Shown here piece by piece: positions 40,083-50,572 of a DNA stretch of 64,000 nt. Source of the DNA: Rhynchopus sp. YZ270_cl-10. Its lineage: Eukaryota; Euglenozoa; Diplonemea; Diplonemida; Diplonemidae. The translations under genes and the position numbers were made by a program. Where the stretch lies: contig OZ037929.1 in assembly GCA_964035575.1 (NCBI GenBank), forward strand, positions 1,104,757 through 1,168,756. The letters run 5' to 3'. The notes beneath the pieces are model-generated. The model had not been told where the DNA came from. It made no database searches and worked only from the letters and a program-made list of their open reading frames with translations. Position 1 is the first letter of the stretch. Every line of letters starts with the position of its first letter.

Positions 40083-40595
40083 ATGAGGAATGCGTACATG
40101 CCTACTGTGCTGTGCCTTGTGATGGTACATGTTGCAGATGTTAAGGGTTTGACGTGCTGTGGTGACCCAGATGACCCAGACCCAGACCCCCCAAGGACTG
40201 CGGCGTCGCTGTCTTCCTTGAACAAGAACGGCTGCCGTCTTGCCTGTGGGAGGTGGGTCGAGGATGGATGGAAAGACCTTGACGAGGGGCCGAATAGCTG
40301 CAACCATTGCACCTGTAAGAAGAACACCCTGTGCTGCACGGAGATGAAGTGTAGTTCACCCTCTGCAGCATGTGCGGCGCCGTGCAACAGCGATCGAGAC
40401 TGTGGGAGCAACACGTGGTGTCGTGAAGCTGTGCTTGATGGAAAGTGTCTCTCGCACAAGATGTGCGTCATGAGGAACACAGTGGGGGGGCCTTGTGGGG
40501 AAGGTCTTCCGTGTTTGTCAGAGAGATGCCTGAGCGAATACCGTTGTGCACGTGAAGAGAATGAATCCTTCGGGACCTGTGCTGTGCGTCGCTGA
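40083..40595 (+). CDS. small secreted Cys-rich protein
   Basis: A 170-residue protein with a signal peptide (about residues 1-22) and about 21 cysteines in the mature part. Residues 50-90 contain the pattern C-x-x-x-C-G-x(4)-DGW-x-D-x-x-x-GPNSCNHCTC...CCTEMKC. This resembles a small module seen in many protist and some viral proteins that carry G-W-x-D-x-G-x-N-x-C-x-x-C-x-C motifs (recognition from memory, not from a search). The C-terminal half holds two further small Cys clusters. There is no anchor, so it is probably secreted, perhaps protease-inhibitor-like or structural. It lies just downstream of the MULE-like insertion and is the last host gene before the repeat-rich region. Confidence 0.75.
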   Translation: MRNAYMPTVLCLVMVHVADVKGLTCCGDPDDPDPDPPRTAASLSSLNKNGCRLACGRWVEDGWKDLDEGPNSCNHCTCKKNTLCCTEMKCSSPSAACAAPCNSDRDCGSNTWCREAVLDGKCLSHKMCVMRNTVGGPCGEGLPCLSERCLSEYRCAREENESFGTCAVRR

Positions 40596-41640
40596 TAGAC
40601 GGCCGGTTTGAACCTTTGCTTCATTTATTGCGAAGAGAAAAAACCGAATGACGTGCAACAAAAAGAGTTTTTTCTCGACAATGTTTTTCACTTTACCACC
40701 CGCAGAAAAAACACCTTTTGTTTTTATTACCCTTCCGCTGCAATATTGTTCCTTGACGTTCTCATCATCGTATTGAGTCTGTGTATACAGCTCTTTGCCT
40801 TTACTTGGGGTTGCACCATTTCGAAAGTACGCAATTAGTACTGGACATGGAGTGCCCTGTGTATCTTTTCATTTTTTGTTTTCGTGGACAGTGTTAATAG
40901 TCCGACTGAAAATATTCGTTATGCATCCCCCTCCCCCTCCCCAATGCTTCGCAACCGAGCACATTTGTTGGCGTGTAGTGGCGATTGTAGTGGCACGCAA
41001 CATGCACCTCCGTACGTTTTATCTCGTCGCCTTTTCGTTTGGCGCAAAAAAAAAAAAAAACAGGGTGAACACCATGGGTGTTCCTAAGACGGAATACGAA
41101 TACCACTTTTGGGATCGTGCACTTTTTTTTCTACAGGGATTCCCTTAGGGAAGAAAAAAAAGAGTGCAGTACACTCTGCCCCCCCTTCACCTTCCCCATC
41201 ATGCTCTCGCGAGCCTCACCAGGAAGGAAGGAGTCGGCGTTTCCGTAACTGAAAACATAACTGTTTTGCGTCCCAGGTGCTGTAAGTGTAGCTCTTCTCT
41301 GTTTGGCTGTAAAAATGTGCAATTTTAAGCGCAATTTTTTGAAACGTTGCGTACCGTGGCTTCGCCAGAAACTTTCATTTTAGATAATTACCAACGAAAG
41401 TGCCATTTTATGTCATCATTTCTTAGAAATGTTGCGTACCGTGGCTTCGCCAGGAACCTTTGGGTGCCATGACCGCCGGCTGGTACTTCGTACCACGTGT
41501 GTCTAGTGCAAATATCAATGAAGTGCCGAACTCCGCAGTTGGATAACTGAGGAATTCCCATATTCCGCCGGAGGCCCCCAACTTGAGCTGGGTTGGGGAC
41601 CCGGGTTCGACCGAGTTTTGACCGAGTTTCAGCGAAAACC
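40596..41640. other. spacer at the border of the repeat region
   Basis: About 1 kb without a supported gene. A direct repeat of about 20 bp (GCGTACCGTGGCTTCGCCAG) occurs near 41349 and 41434. A GGTTCGACC motif near 41604 is discussed under rejected items. Confidence 0.45.
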
Positions 41641-41656
41641 TGAGTGTACTGTGTAT

Positions 41657-41939
41657 TGTGTGTACTGTGTACTGTGTACTGTGTACTGTGTACTGTGTAC
41701 TGTGTACTGTGTACTGTGTACTGTGTACTGTGTACTGTGTACTGTGTACTGTGTACTGTGTACTGTGTACTGTGTACTGTGTACTGTGTACTGTGTACTG
41801 TGTACTGTGTACTGTGTACTGTGTACTGTGTACTGTGTACTGTGTACTGTGTACTGTGTACTGTGTACTGTGTACTGTGTACTGTGTACTGTGTACTGTG
41901 TACTGTGTACTGTGTACTGTGTACTGTGTACTGTGTACT
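41657..41939 (+). repeat. (TGTGTAC)n, about 40 perfect heptamers
   Basis: The 7 bp unit TGTGTAC repeats without visible error after a short imperfect lead-in from about 41645. All three + frames and one - frame stay open because the unit contains no stop in any phase, so the frames here are not genes. Confidence 0.97.
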
Positions 41940-42688
41940 ACTATGCGGTTATGCAGCCACGCCAATTTTTTTTAATGGTACCACCGCTGAATGCTCGGGT
42001 CACCAAAAATTCAAATAAGACCAGTTTTGGGGTGTTTTGACCCTGTTTTTGACCCCCAAAGGGGAAGCCCACCCAAAGAAAAATAGTGGAATACGGACCC
42101 GATTTTCTCCCGAAAACCCCTGGAATACGGAACACCCATGGTGAACACAACAGGCTTTGCGCTAACTTCTGTCCTTTGTCCCGGGATTTTTGGATATTTT
42201 TGTGGTGCGTTTTTTTTTTTGCAAACCGGGGTTTCCTTAAGAAAACCAGAGAATCTCATATATCATAGTAAGGGTACTTTAGAGTGTTTTCACACACACA
42301 TGTGACCCCACCGTGGAGAGCAATCGGCTCGCGCGATCAAAAGAAAGCAGAGAAGAGGGAAAAGAAAAAAAAGAAAAAAGTTGGGTACCATGCGCCTGCG
42401 GCGCTACCTGTTCCTACCCTCCTTTATGTTTAAACATGATGTACTTATGTACAGTTCATTTTATTTTGAGTACGACTCCACATCCCCCCTGAGGATGATC
42501 CCCCCTCCCTCACGGATAAAGATTGATTAGGACGCCATGGGGCACACCACCTCCGAGGCCATATCCGTCCTAGGTTTTCTCACTCTTCTCTGTGGTCACT
42601 GAAACCCCACCGCCATCACTACGTTACCGATAGCTTCTTCAGTACGTTGGGTTTTCAGACCTGAAAATAACTCTTGTTTACGAGTATG
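41940..42688. other. unique spacer between two microsatellites
   Basis: About 750 bases. It contains GGAACACCCATGGTGAACAC near 42128, which is close to the reverse complement of a segment near 41066, so the TGTGTAC array lies between loosely inverted copies. No gene is seen. Confidence 0.4.
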
Positions 42689-44792
42689 CAGCTCCACAGC
42701 TCCACAGCTCCACAGCTCCACAGCTCCACAGCTCCACAGCTCCACAGCTCCACAGCTCCACAGCTCCACAGCTCCACAGCTCCACAGCTCCACAGCTCCA
42801 CAGCTCCACAGCTCCACAGCTCCACAGCTCCACAGCTCCACAGCTCCACAGCTCCACAGCTCCACAGCTCCACAGCTCCACAGCTCCACAGCTCCACAGC
42901 TCCACAGCTCCACAGCTCCACAGCTCCACAGCTCCACAGCTCCACAGCTCCACAGCTCCACAGCTCCACAGCTCCACAGCTCCACAGCTCCACAGCTCCA
43001 CAGCTCCACAGCTCCACAGCTCCACAGCTCCACAGCTCCACAGCTCCACAGCTCCACAGCTCCACAGCTCCACAGCTCCACAGCTCCACAGCTCCACAGC
43101 TCCACAGCTCCACAGCTCCACAGCTCCACAGCTCCACAGCTCCACAGCTCCACAGCTCCACAGCTCCACAGCTCCACAGCTCCACAGCTCCACAGCTCCA
43201 CAGCTCCACAGCTCCACAGCTCCACAGCTCCACAGCTCCACAGCTCCACAGCTCCACAGCTCCACAGCTCCACAGCTCCACAGCTCCACAGCTCCACAGC
43301 TCCACAGCTCCACAGCTCCACAGCTCCACAGCTCCACAGCTCCACAGCTCCACAGCTCCACAGCTCCACAGCTCCACAGCTCCACAGCTCCACAGCTCCA
43401 CAGCTCCACAGCTCCACAGCTCCACAGCTCCACAGCTCCACAGCTCCACAGCTCCACAGCTCCACAGCTCCACAGCTCCACAGCTCCACAGCTCCACAGC
43501 TCCACAGCTCCACAGCTCCACAGCTCCACAGCTCCACAGCTCCACAGCTCCACAGCTCCACAGCTCCACAGCTCCACAGCTCCACAGCTCCACAGCTCCA
43601 CAGCTCCACAGCTCCACAGCTCCACAGCTCCACAGCTCCACAGCTCCACAGCTCCACAGCTCCACAGCTCCACAGCTCCACAGCTCCACAGCTCCACAGC
43701 TCCACAGCTCCACAGCTCCACAGCTCCACAGCTCCACAGCTCCACAGCTCCACAGCTCCACAGCTCCACAGCTCCACAGCTCCACAGCTCCACAGCTCCA
43801 CAGCTCCACAGCTCCACAGCTCCACAGCTCCACAGCTCCACAGCTCCACAGCTCCACAGCTCCACAGCTCCACAGCTCCACAGCTCCACAGCTCCACAGC
43901 TCCACAGCTCCACAGCTCCACAGCTCCACAGCTCCACAGCTCCACAGCTCCACAGCTCCACAGCTCCACAGCTCCACAGCTCCACAGCTCCACAGCTCCA
44001 CAGCTCCACAGCTCCACAGCTCCACAGCTCCACAGCTCCACAGCTCCACAGCTCCACAGCTCCACAGCTCCACAGCTCCACAGCTCCACAGCTCCACAGC
44101 TCCACAGCTCCACAGCTCCACAGCTCCACAGCTCCACAGCTCCACAGCTCCACAGCTCCACAGCTCCACAGCTCCACAGCTCCACAGCTCCACAGCTCCA
44201 CAGCTCCACAGCTCCACAGCTCCACAGCTCCACAGCTCCACAGCTCCACAGCTCCACAGCTCCACAGCTCCACAGCTCCACAGCTCCACAGCTCCACAGC
44301 TCCACAGCTCCACAGCTCCACAGCTCCACAGCTCCACAGCTCCACAGCTCCACAGCTCCACAGCTCCACAGCTCCACAGCTCCACAGCTCCACAGCTCCA
44401 CAGCTCCACAGCTCCACAGCTCCACAGCTCCACAGCTCCACAGCTCCACAGCTCCACAGCTCCACAGCTCCACAGCTCCACAGCTCCACAGCTCCACAGC
44501 TCCACAGCTCCACAGCTCCACAGCTCCACAGCTCCACAGCTCCACAGCTCCACAGCTCCACAGCTCCACAGCTCCACAGCTCCACAGCTCCACAGCTCCA
44601 CAGCTCCACAGCTCCACAGCTCCACAGCTCCACAGCTCCACAGCTCCACAGCTCCACAGCTCCACAGCTCCACAGCTCCACAGCTCCACAGCTCCACAGC
44701 TCCACAGCTCCACAGCTCCACAGCTCCACAGCTCCACAGCTCCACAGCTCCACAGCTCCACAGCTCCACAGCTCCACAGCTCCACAGCTCCA
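42689..44792 (+). repeat. (CAGCTCCA)263, perfect 8 bp array
   Basis: 2,104 bases are exactly 263 copies of CAGCTCCA with no visible variant. Because the unit is 8 bp, every frame cycles through 24 bp, giving long artefactual frames on both strands (LHSSTAPQ on +, ELWSCGAV on -). These are not reported as genes. The array abuts an inverted fragment of the satellite on its right. Confidence 0.98.
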
Positions 44793-44835
44793 CATGTATC
44801 TGTGCTGGGAAGCATGCCAGCAGTGTCATCAATCC
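44793..44835 (-). repeat. inverted satellite fragment at the array border
   Basis: CTGTGCTGGGAAGCATGCCA here is the reverse complement of a stretch inside S5 (for example near 55826). It joins the CAGCTCCA array to the first S1 module and ends, like other junctions, just before CCTAAAAAACC. Confidence 0.75.
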
Positions 44836-45241
44836 TAAAAAACCTTAGTTTTTTAGTCTTTACTATAGAGATGTGCGCCACCCACACCACACACCCGCAA
44901 ACCCACACCCACACCACCCACCCACACACCCACCCACACACCCCCTCACCATCCAGAGGGGATTTGACCAAAAAATCGATTTTTTTAAATAAATAGTTGC
45001 TCATCCAAAAGTGAATTTTTTGGGCTTAACGTGTTGTTTGGGGGTATTGAGGCCCAAAAAAAAAATTTAAGACAGTCCTGTTCAAAAAATGGACTGCCAA
45101 ATGACATGTGGCATTCGGCCAAAAATCAGCTTTTTCGGTCATTTTTACCTTGTAAAACATGACACTTGTGGCATACTTCCCAGCACACAATAGTGCAAAA
45201 AAGTGACCATAGAGTTTTTTTGTACACGTTACCGCGAGCGG

Positions 45242-45256
45242 GCGCGCGAAGCGCGC
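45242..45256. other. GC-rich hairpin in the satellite (representative)
   Basis: GCGCGCGAAGCGCGC forms a six-base-pair GC stem with a GAA loop. The same or a slightly shorter hairpin recurs in each S5 module, near 46506, 53517, 54115, 55217, 56088 and 56579, inside otherwise AT-rich sequence. Confidence 0.8.
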
Positions 45257-47654
45257 ACGCGAGCGCCCCGTGGGAAGCGAATAGCGGACCACCTGCCCAG
45301 TGCGTGAGGTGCATACAAAAAAAAACCACCTGTAAAAAAAGTGTGGTCCTCATCACGTTTCCATGGAAGTGTCACACAAGAACGACAGGTTTTTTAGCCC
45401 GTCACCAAATCACATGTAATGTGTGGTGGTCAAAAGTGCACGATTCCTTCGTTAATGCATTTTTTGAGTACCAGTTATATCTGGGGAATATAGTCAGATC
45501 ACTCTTCAGACCAGCTGGCGTTTACCACAAAAACACTACTTTTTCAACAGGCCACTTTTCGCCTGAAGAGCCACTTAAGGCAGGCACCACCAGCCAGCCA
45601 GTTTCCATGAGCGGCAGAACTGGAATGTGCGTATTGGGCAGTGAAACTGCCGAGTACGCACACTCCAGTTCAGAAAAAAATCCTAAAAAACCTTAGTTGT
45701 TTAGTTTTTACTTTAGGCCGTGCGCCACCCACACCCACCCCCACACACCCACCCCCACACACCCACCCCCACACACCCACACACACACACCCCCTCACCA
45801 CAGGTGGATTTTTCGAAATATTTCACTAAACTTTTGCTTATCAGAAAGTGACTTTTTTGGGTACATCGTGCAGTTTGGGGATATTGAGGCGGAAAAAAAA
45901 ATATTAAGACAGTCCTGTTCAAAAATCCTAAAAAACCTTAGTTTTTTAGTCTTTACTATAGAGATGTGCGCCACCCACACCACACACACTACACACCCAC
46001 ACACAGCACACCCACACACACCCACACACACACACACACACCCCCTCACCATCCAGAGGGGATTTGACCAAAAAATCGATTTTTTTAAATAAATAGTTGC
46101 TCATCCAAAAGTGAATTTTTTGGGCTTAACGTGTTGTTTGGGGGTATTGAGGCCCAAAAAAAAATTTTTTTTCAGTCGTGTTCAGAAATTGGACTGCCAA
46201 ATGACATGTGGGATTCGGCCAAAAATCAGCTTTTTTGGTCATTTTTACCTTGTAAAACATGACACTTGTGGCATGCTTCCCAGTACAGGAAAGTGCATTG
46301 AAAAACCTGAAAAAACACATGTAATATGTGATGGTCAAAAGTGCAAGATTCCTTCGTTAATGAACTTTTTGAGTACCAGTTATACCTGGGGAATATGGTC
46401 AGATCACTCTTTTGACCATCTGTCATGTACCACAAAAACACCACTTTTTAACAGGCCACTTTACAGGCACGAGTGAGGTTTTTTTGTACACGTTACCGTG
46501 AGCGGGCGCGAAGCGCGCACGCGAACGCCCCGCGGGAAGCGAATAGCTGACCGCCTGCCCAGTGTGTGAGGTGCTTACAAAAAAAACCACCTGTAAAAAA
46601 AGGGAGGTCCTCATCACGTTTCCATGGAAGTGTCACACAGAACGACAGGTTTTTTAGCCCGTCACCAAATTGCTTTAGTAAATGACACTTGGCATTATGC
46701 CAAAATCAGCATTTTTGCCTTGAAAAACCTAAAAAATCACATGTAATGTGTGGTGGTCAAAAGTGCACGATTCCTTCGTTAATGCATTTTTTGAGTACCA
46801 GTTATATCTGGGGAATATAGTCAGATCACTCTTCAGACCAGCTGGCGTTTACCACAAAAACACTACTTTTTCAACAGGCCACTTTTCGCCTGAAGAGCCA
46901 CTTAAGGCAGGCACCACCAGCCAGCCAGTTTCCATGAGCGGCAGAACTGGAATGTGCGTATTGGGCAGTGAAACTGCCGAGTACGCACACTCCAGTTCAG
47001 AAAAAAATCCTAAAAAACCTTAGTTTTTTAGTTTTTACTTTAGGCCGTGCGCCACCCACACCCACCCCCACACACCCACACACACACACCCCCTCACCAC
47101 AGGTGGATTTTTCGAAATATTTCACTAAACTTTTGCTTATCAGAAAGTGACTTTTTTGGGTACATCGTGCAGTTTGGGGATATTGAGGCGGAAAAAAAAA
47201 TATTAAGACAGTCCTGTTCAAAAATTGCTTTAGTAAATGACACTTGGCATTATGCCAAAATCAGCATTTTTGCCTTGAAAAACCTAAAAAATCACATGTA
47301 ATGTGTGGTGGTCAAAAGTGCACGATTCCTTCGTTAATGCATTTTTTGAGTACCAGTTATATCTGGGGAATATAGTCAGATCACTCTTCAGACCAGCTGG
47401 CGTTTACCACAAAAACACTACTTTTTCAACAGGCCACTTTTCGCCTGAAGAGCCACTTAAGGCAGGCACCACCAGCCAGCCAGTTTCCATGAGCGGCAGA
47501 ACTGGAATGTGCGTATTGGGCAGTGAAACTGCCGAGTACGCACACTCCAGTTCAGAAAAAAATCCTAAAAAACCTTAGTTTTTTAGTTTTTACTTTAGGC
47601 CGTGCGCCACCCACACCCACCCCCACACACCCACCCCCACACACCCACCCCCAC

Positions 47655-47871
47655 ATATAGCAGCACTGTAAGGCACTGGAAGTGCGTTATGTGGGGTTTG
47701 AGAGTACTTTAAACAAAAAAGGTGGGCGTCGGGCTGCTATTTCTTTTTACCTCCTGCTTTGGCAGGGTAGGAACCGGGGAGGGCTGGGAAAAACAAAATA
47801 CCACCATTTTCAGCAGAAAAAATTCATTTTTCGCTTTTTCCGTTTTCCCCACTCTAGCTCCTCCCCGCACG
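47655..47871 (+). repeat. split direct repeat A1
   Basis: This 217-base segment starts ATATAGCAGCACTG and recurs without visible change at 52111 and 54381. It ends with a 20-base segment (CTCTAGCTCCTCCCCGCACG) that is also found at the start of B1. Confidence 0.9.
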
Positions 47872-48016
47872 ATGGAAGCCTTTTTGGCTGACTTCGAGAC
47901 ACGCGATTGGTGGTCTCTGCGGGTGTCGAAGGAGGTGGCGGAAGCAATGGAAAGGGCGCCGGACGCCGTAAAGAGTGTGAGGTGCACACAAAACAGACAT
48001 CTCTGAGGAAGCCGCG

Positions 48017-48769
48017 GTGTTGGCTGACGCGAGAACTGACGAAGAAACCGACAAAGCAGCCGCATTGCAGGTGATTTTCACGCCGAAGCGCGAGAAGCCG
48101 CTGCCTCCGTTGGCCCCCCCGCAGGGTAACGAAGAAGACCGTTTGACGGTGGACTTCGGCCAACCGGGCAGGGGCACGAAGCGCAAGCGGGAGGACAGTG
48201 AGACCAGTGAGTCTCAGTCCACCGAGGATCCCGCCGGCGCTACCGCTCACACCGTGCAACCTGGCTCCCTGCTGTCTGGCGATGCGGGGGTCAACGATCC
48301 TACTTCCTGGCTGAAAATGTCGCAGGTACAGCTCGTGCAGCTAGTCGGCAGGCTCCAGGAATTGTACGTGCCCCAGTCCCCGGAGGGGAAAGCGTGGGCT
48401 GAAGGTCTCCTGACTTTGGTGAAGCTGATCCTCGACGGTTCTGGTGCTGAAGTCCTGCTGGTGAAGCTGCATGAGTTGCTTGTCGGTCTCCGTTGTCGCT
48501 TTAGGTGGGGTGGCGTGGCGGCTGCGGCTTTCACGGACGAAATCAGGAAGGAGGACCTCGACCCAAAACTGAAGAAGGCTTTGAAGGCTGCGAAGAACGC
48601 AGAATCGCACCGCGTACCGGACCGTCCCAGATTCCAGCCTAGCAGGGGCCACAGGGGTGGCGCAGGATACGCTACCCCCCAGTTTCGCAACCAGACGTTT
48701 ATCCCTCCCACGCGCGCTTTTTCCCAGGCGCCCCAGAGAGGGGGGGGAAAAAAGGGCCGGCGGGTCTGA
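48017..48769 (+). CDS. gag-like region of the YR retroelement
   Basis: This frame sits at the gag position of the element. The product is hydrophilic, with an acidic and Ser/Thr-rich first half and a central helical segment. It ends in an Arg/Gly-rich basic tail (RPRFQPSRGHRGGAG region) suited to nucleic-acid binding. No CCHC zinc knuckle is seen. It is identified by position and composition only. Confidence 0.5.
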   Translation: MLADARTDEETDKAAALQVIFTPKREKPLPPLAPPQGNEEDRLTVDFGQPGRGTKRKREDSETSESQSTEDPAGATAHTVQPGSLLSGDAGVNDPTSWLKMSQVQLVQLVGRLQELYVPQSPEGKAWAEGLLTLVKLILDGSGAEVLLVKLHELLVGLRCRFRWGGVAAAAFTDEIRKEDLDPKLKKALKAAKNAESHRVPDRPRFQPSRGHRGGAGYATPQFRNQTFIPPTRAFSQAPQRGGGKKGRRV

Positions 48770-48838
48770 CCGGAGAGGGAGGAGTGTGGACCACGGAGCG
48801 CAGAGGAAGAGAAGAAGATCCGGGCAGCTGTCAGCGCC

Positions 48839-50287
48839 GTGGGACAACAAAACGAGGCGGCTGCAAGGAGCGCCCAGAAACAGATAAAGAAAAAGCAAAA
48901 GATCCTAGCTGCGAATCTCGCTGTAGGACAACAAAAAGAGGCGATGATAACAATAGCCCACAAAAAGGAAAAAGACAACAAAAAGATCCTAGCTGCGAAC
49001 AACGCTGTAGGACAACAAAAAGAGGCGATGCCAATAATAGCCCACACAAAGAAAATAGACAACAAAAAGATCCTAGCTGCGAATGTCGCTGTAGGACAAC
49101 AAAAAGAGGCGATGCCAATAATAGCCCACAAGAAGAAGAAAAAAGACAACAAAAAGATTCTAGCTGCGAAAAACGCTGTAGGACAACAAAAAGAGACGAG
49201 AACACTGAAGGTCCACAAAAAGGAAAAGGACAAGAAAAAGAAAGGGAAAAAGAACAAGAAAAATACGGCAGCGTGCGCCGCTATAGTGAACAAGCAGACT
49301 GGAGTCTGCCCTCCGCCTTTTTTGAGGCCGCCGAGCACGGCTGTGTGGCGGAGGGGGGTGGAGTCGCAGGTCTTCGCAGAGAGGGACGGGAAGAAGGCGG
49401 GCCGGCTGCTCCGAGACTTGGTCCCCTGGCAGGAGGCACATACGTTTGCGGTCGGACACCATGCAGCGAAGGAGCGCGACAGGCTTTTGGCTCGCTTCGA
49501 GGAGTTCCGTTCGACAATGCCGGGAACAACGACCGTGGAGGATTTGGTGATCCAGTGGGCGTGGCGGGCGCTCAAGACGGCTTCACCTGGGGTAGTGCGA
49601 AACTACATGGACCGACTGTGCCGAGCCATAGCAGACGACGAGGGGTGGGTGATCTCCCGGAAGGTCATCAGGGTCAAGAAGGCCCTCAGCCGCATGGGGG
49701 TGATGATCCGTCCGAAACAGGCGACGCCCCTGCATACCTCGGAGGTCATGGCGGCCCTGAAGCTCCTGCGGCAGAGCGGGCACAACACCGCTGCAGCCAT
49801 GGTTGCCATCTGCTGGATGACGCGTGCCCGTATCAGCGACATACGGTACGTCGTGAAGGCCGACTGGAGGGAAGTCGACGGCCAGGGCGGCGCGGCACAT
49901 CTGGTGGATGCAGAGGTGCACGCGAAGGAGAAGGCGCGTCTGCAGTGGCAGCCGGCCATCTTCCTGCCCAGGGGGCAGATTACGGCGGTGGCGGTGGAGT
50001 TTTGGCGTCAGGCGACCGAGGGGGGTTTGGTGTTCGGGGGGGATACACCCCGCTACGCCGTGCTGAAGCGCCAGATTCTGCGCGTGATGCCGAAGCTGGA
50101 TGGCCAGTGGTGGACGCACTCCTTGCGCCGAGGGGCGGCACAGCAGATGGACCTGGCGGGCACCAGCCGACTCCACATCAAGGAGTCCCTCCGCCACCAG
50201 GACGAGAGGCAGACGCTGCGGTACCTGGACTCGACGAACGCCACGAGGAGGGGGAAGGAGAGGAGTTGGATGCGGAGGCTGCAGTAG
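48839..50287 (+). CDS. tyrosine recombinase region of the YR retroelement
   Basis: The C-terminal half carries the tyrosine-recombinase boxes: an Arg in the TRARISDIRYV segment, HSLRRGAAQQM (H-x-x-R), and HQDERQTLRYLDS, containing the likely active-site Tyr. The N-terminal third is a Lys/Gln/Ala-rich basic repeat region built on an 84 bp tandem repeat. The recombinase would integrate a circular DNA copy without making a target duplication. Confidence 0.8.
   Translation: MGQQNEAAARSAQKQIKKKQKILAANLAVGQQKEAMITIAHKKEKDNKKILAANNAVGQQKEAMPIIAHTKKIDNKKILAANVAVGQQKEAMPIIAHKKKKKDNKKILAAKNAVGQQKETRTLKVHKKEKDKKKKGKKNKKNTAACAAIVNKQTGVCPPPFLRPPSTAVWRRGVESQVFAERDGKKAGRLLRDLVPWQEAHTFAVGHHAAKERDRLLARFEEFRSTMPGTTTVEDLVIQWAWRALKTASPGVVRNYMDRLCRAIADDEGWVISRKVIRVKKALSRMGVMIRPKQATPLHTSEVMAALKLLRQSGHNTAAAMVAICWMTRARISDIRYVVKADWREVDGQGGAAHLVDAEVHAKEKARLQWQPAIFLPRGQITAVAVEFWRQATEGGLVFGGDTPRYAVLKRQILRVMPKLDGQWWTHSLRRGAAQQMDLAGTSRLHIKESLRHQDERQTLRYLDSTNATRRGKERSWMRRLQ
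48900..49235 (+). repeat. 84 bp coding tandem repeat, about four copies
   Basis: A GATCCTAGCTGCGAA start recurs at about 48901, 48985, 49069 and 49156, within the basic N-terminal part of the recombinase region. The period is close to 84 bp (28 residues). More than one frame stays open across it. Confidence 0.8.
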
Positions 50288-50572
50288 AGCGGCTGCTGTG
50301 TGGTGGTGGGTATCCGGACGTGTACGACACCGAGGACTACGACGTGCTGACGGATACCGGATATGCGATCGAGGACAGAGGCGCGCCGCAGGGGTTGTTG
50401 CGTCCTCCTTCGCGCGAGCGGCTGGACGATTTCCCGCATGGTACGTTGTGTCTGCAGAGCGTCCGCAGGTTGGCCGGCAGCCGTAAGAGAGGGGATTTTC
50501 TAAAGTGGTGCACCGACTCTGCGACTTTCGCCGAGGCTCTTACCTCGAGGGTACCGCTCCCGGGGCCCCGCA

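Larger units (their letters stand above)
44793..47654. repeat. modular satellite array, left part
   Basis: The array is built from recurring modules, most ending in AAAT. S1 starts CCTAAAAAACCTTAG and holds a CA/CCCA microsatellite. S2 starts CGATTTTTTTAAATAAATAG. A short S3 (TTAAGACAGTCC or TCAGTCGTG) follows. S4 starts GGACTGCCAAATGAC. S5 holds the ACCTTGTAAAACATGACAC region, a GC-rich hairpin and a GACAGGTTTTTTAGCCCG end. S6 starts CACATGTAATGTGTGG. A full composite unit S1-S5 is about 590 bp. Two subfamilies exist (GATTTGACC versus GATTTTTCGAAATATTTC forms). Small frames here repeat with the units and look non-coding. The array is interrupted at 47655 by the YR retroelement. Confidence 0.9.

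Noticed and set aside
41560-41640. tRNA gene or tRNA-derived SINE suggested by GGTTCGACC
   Set aside because: No matching A box or cloverleaf could be folded around the B-box-like motif.
42596-45004. Frames of 700-800 codons on both strands over the CAGCTCCA array
   Set aside because: The octamer has no stop in any phase, so long frames are automatic. There are no proper gene ends and no domains.
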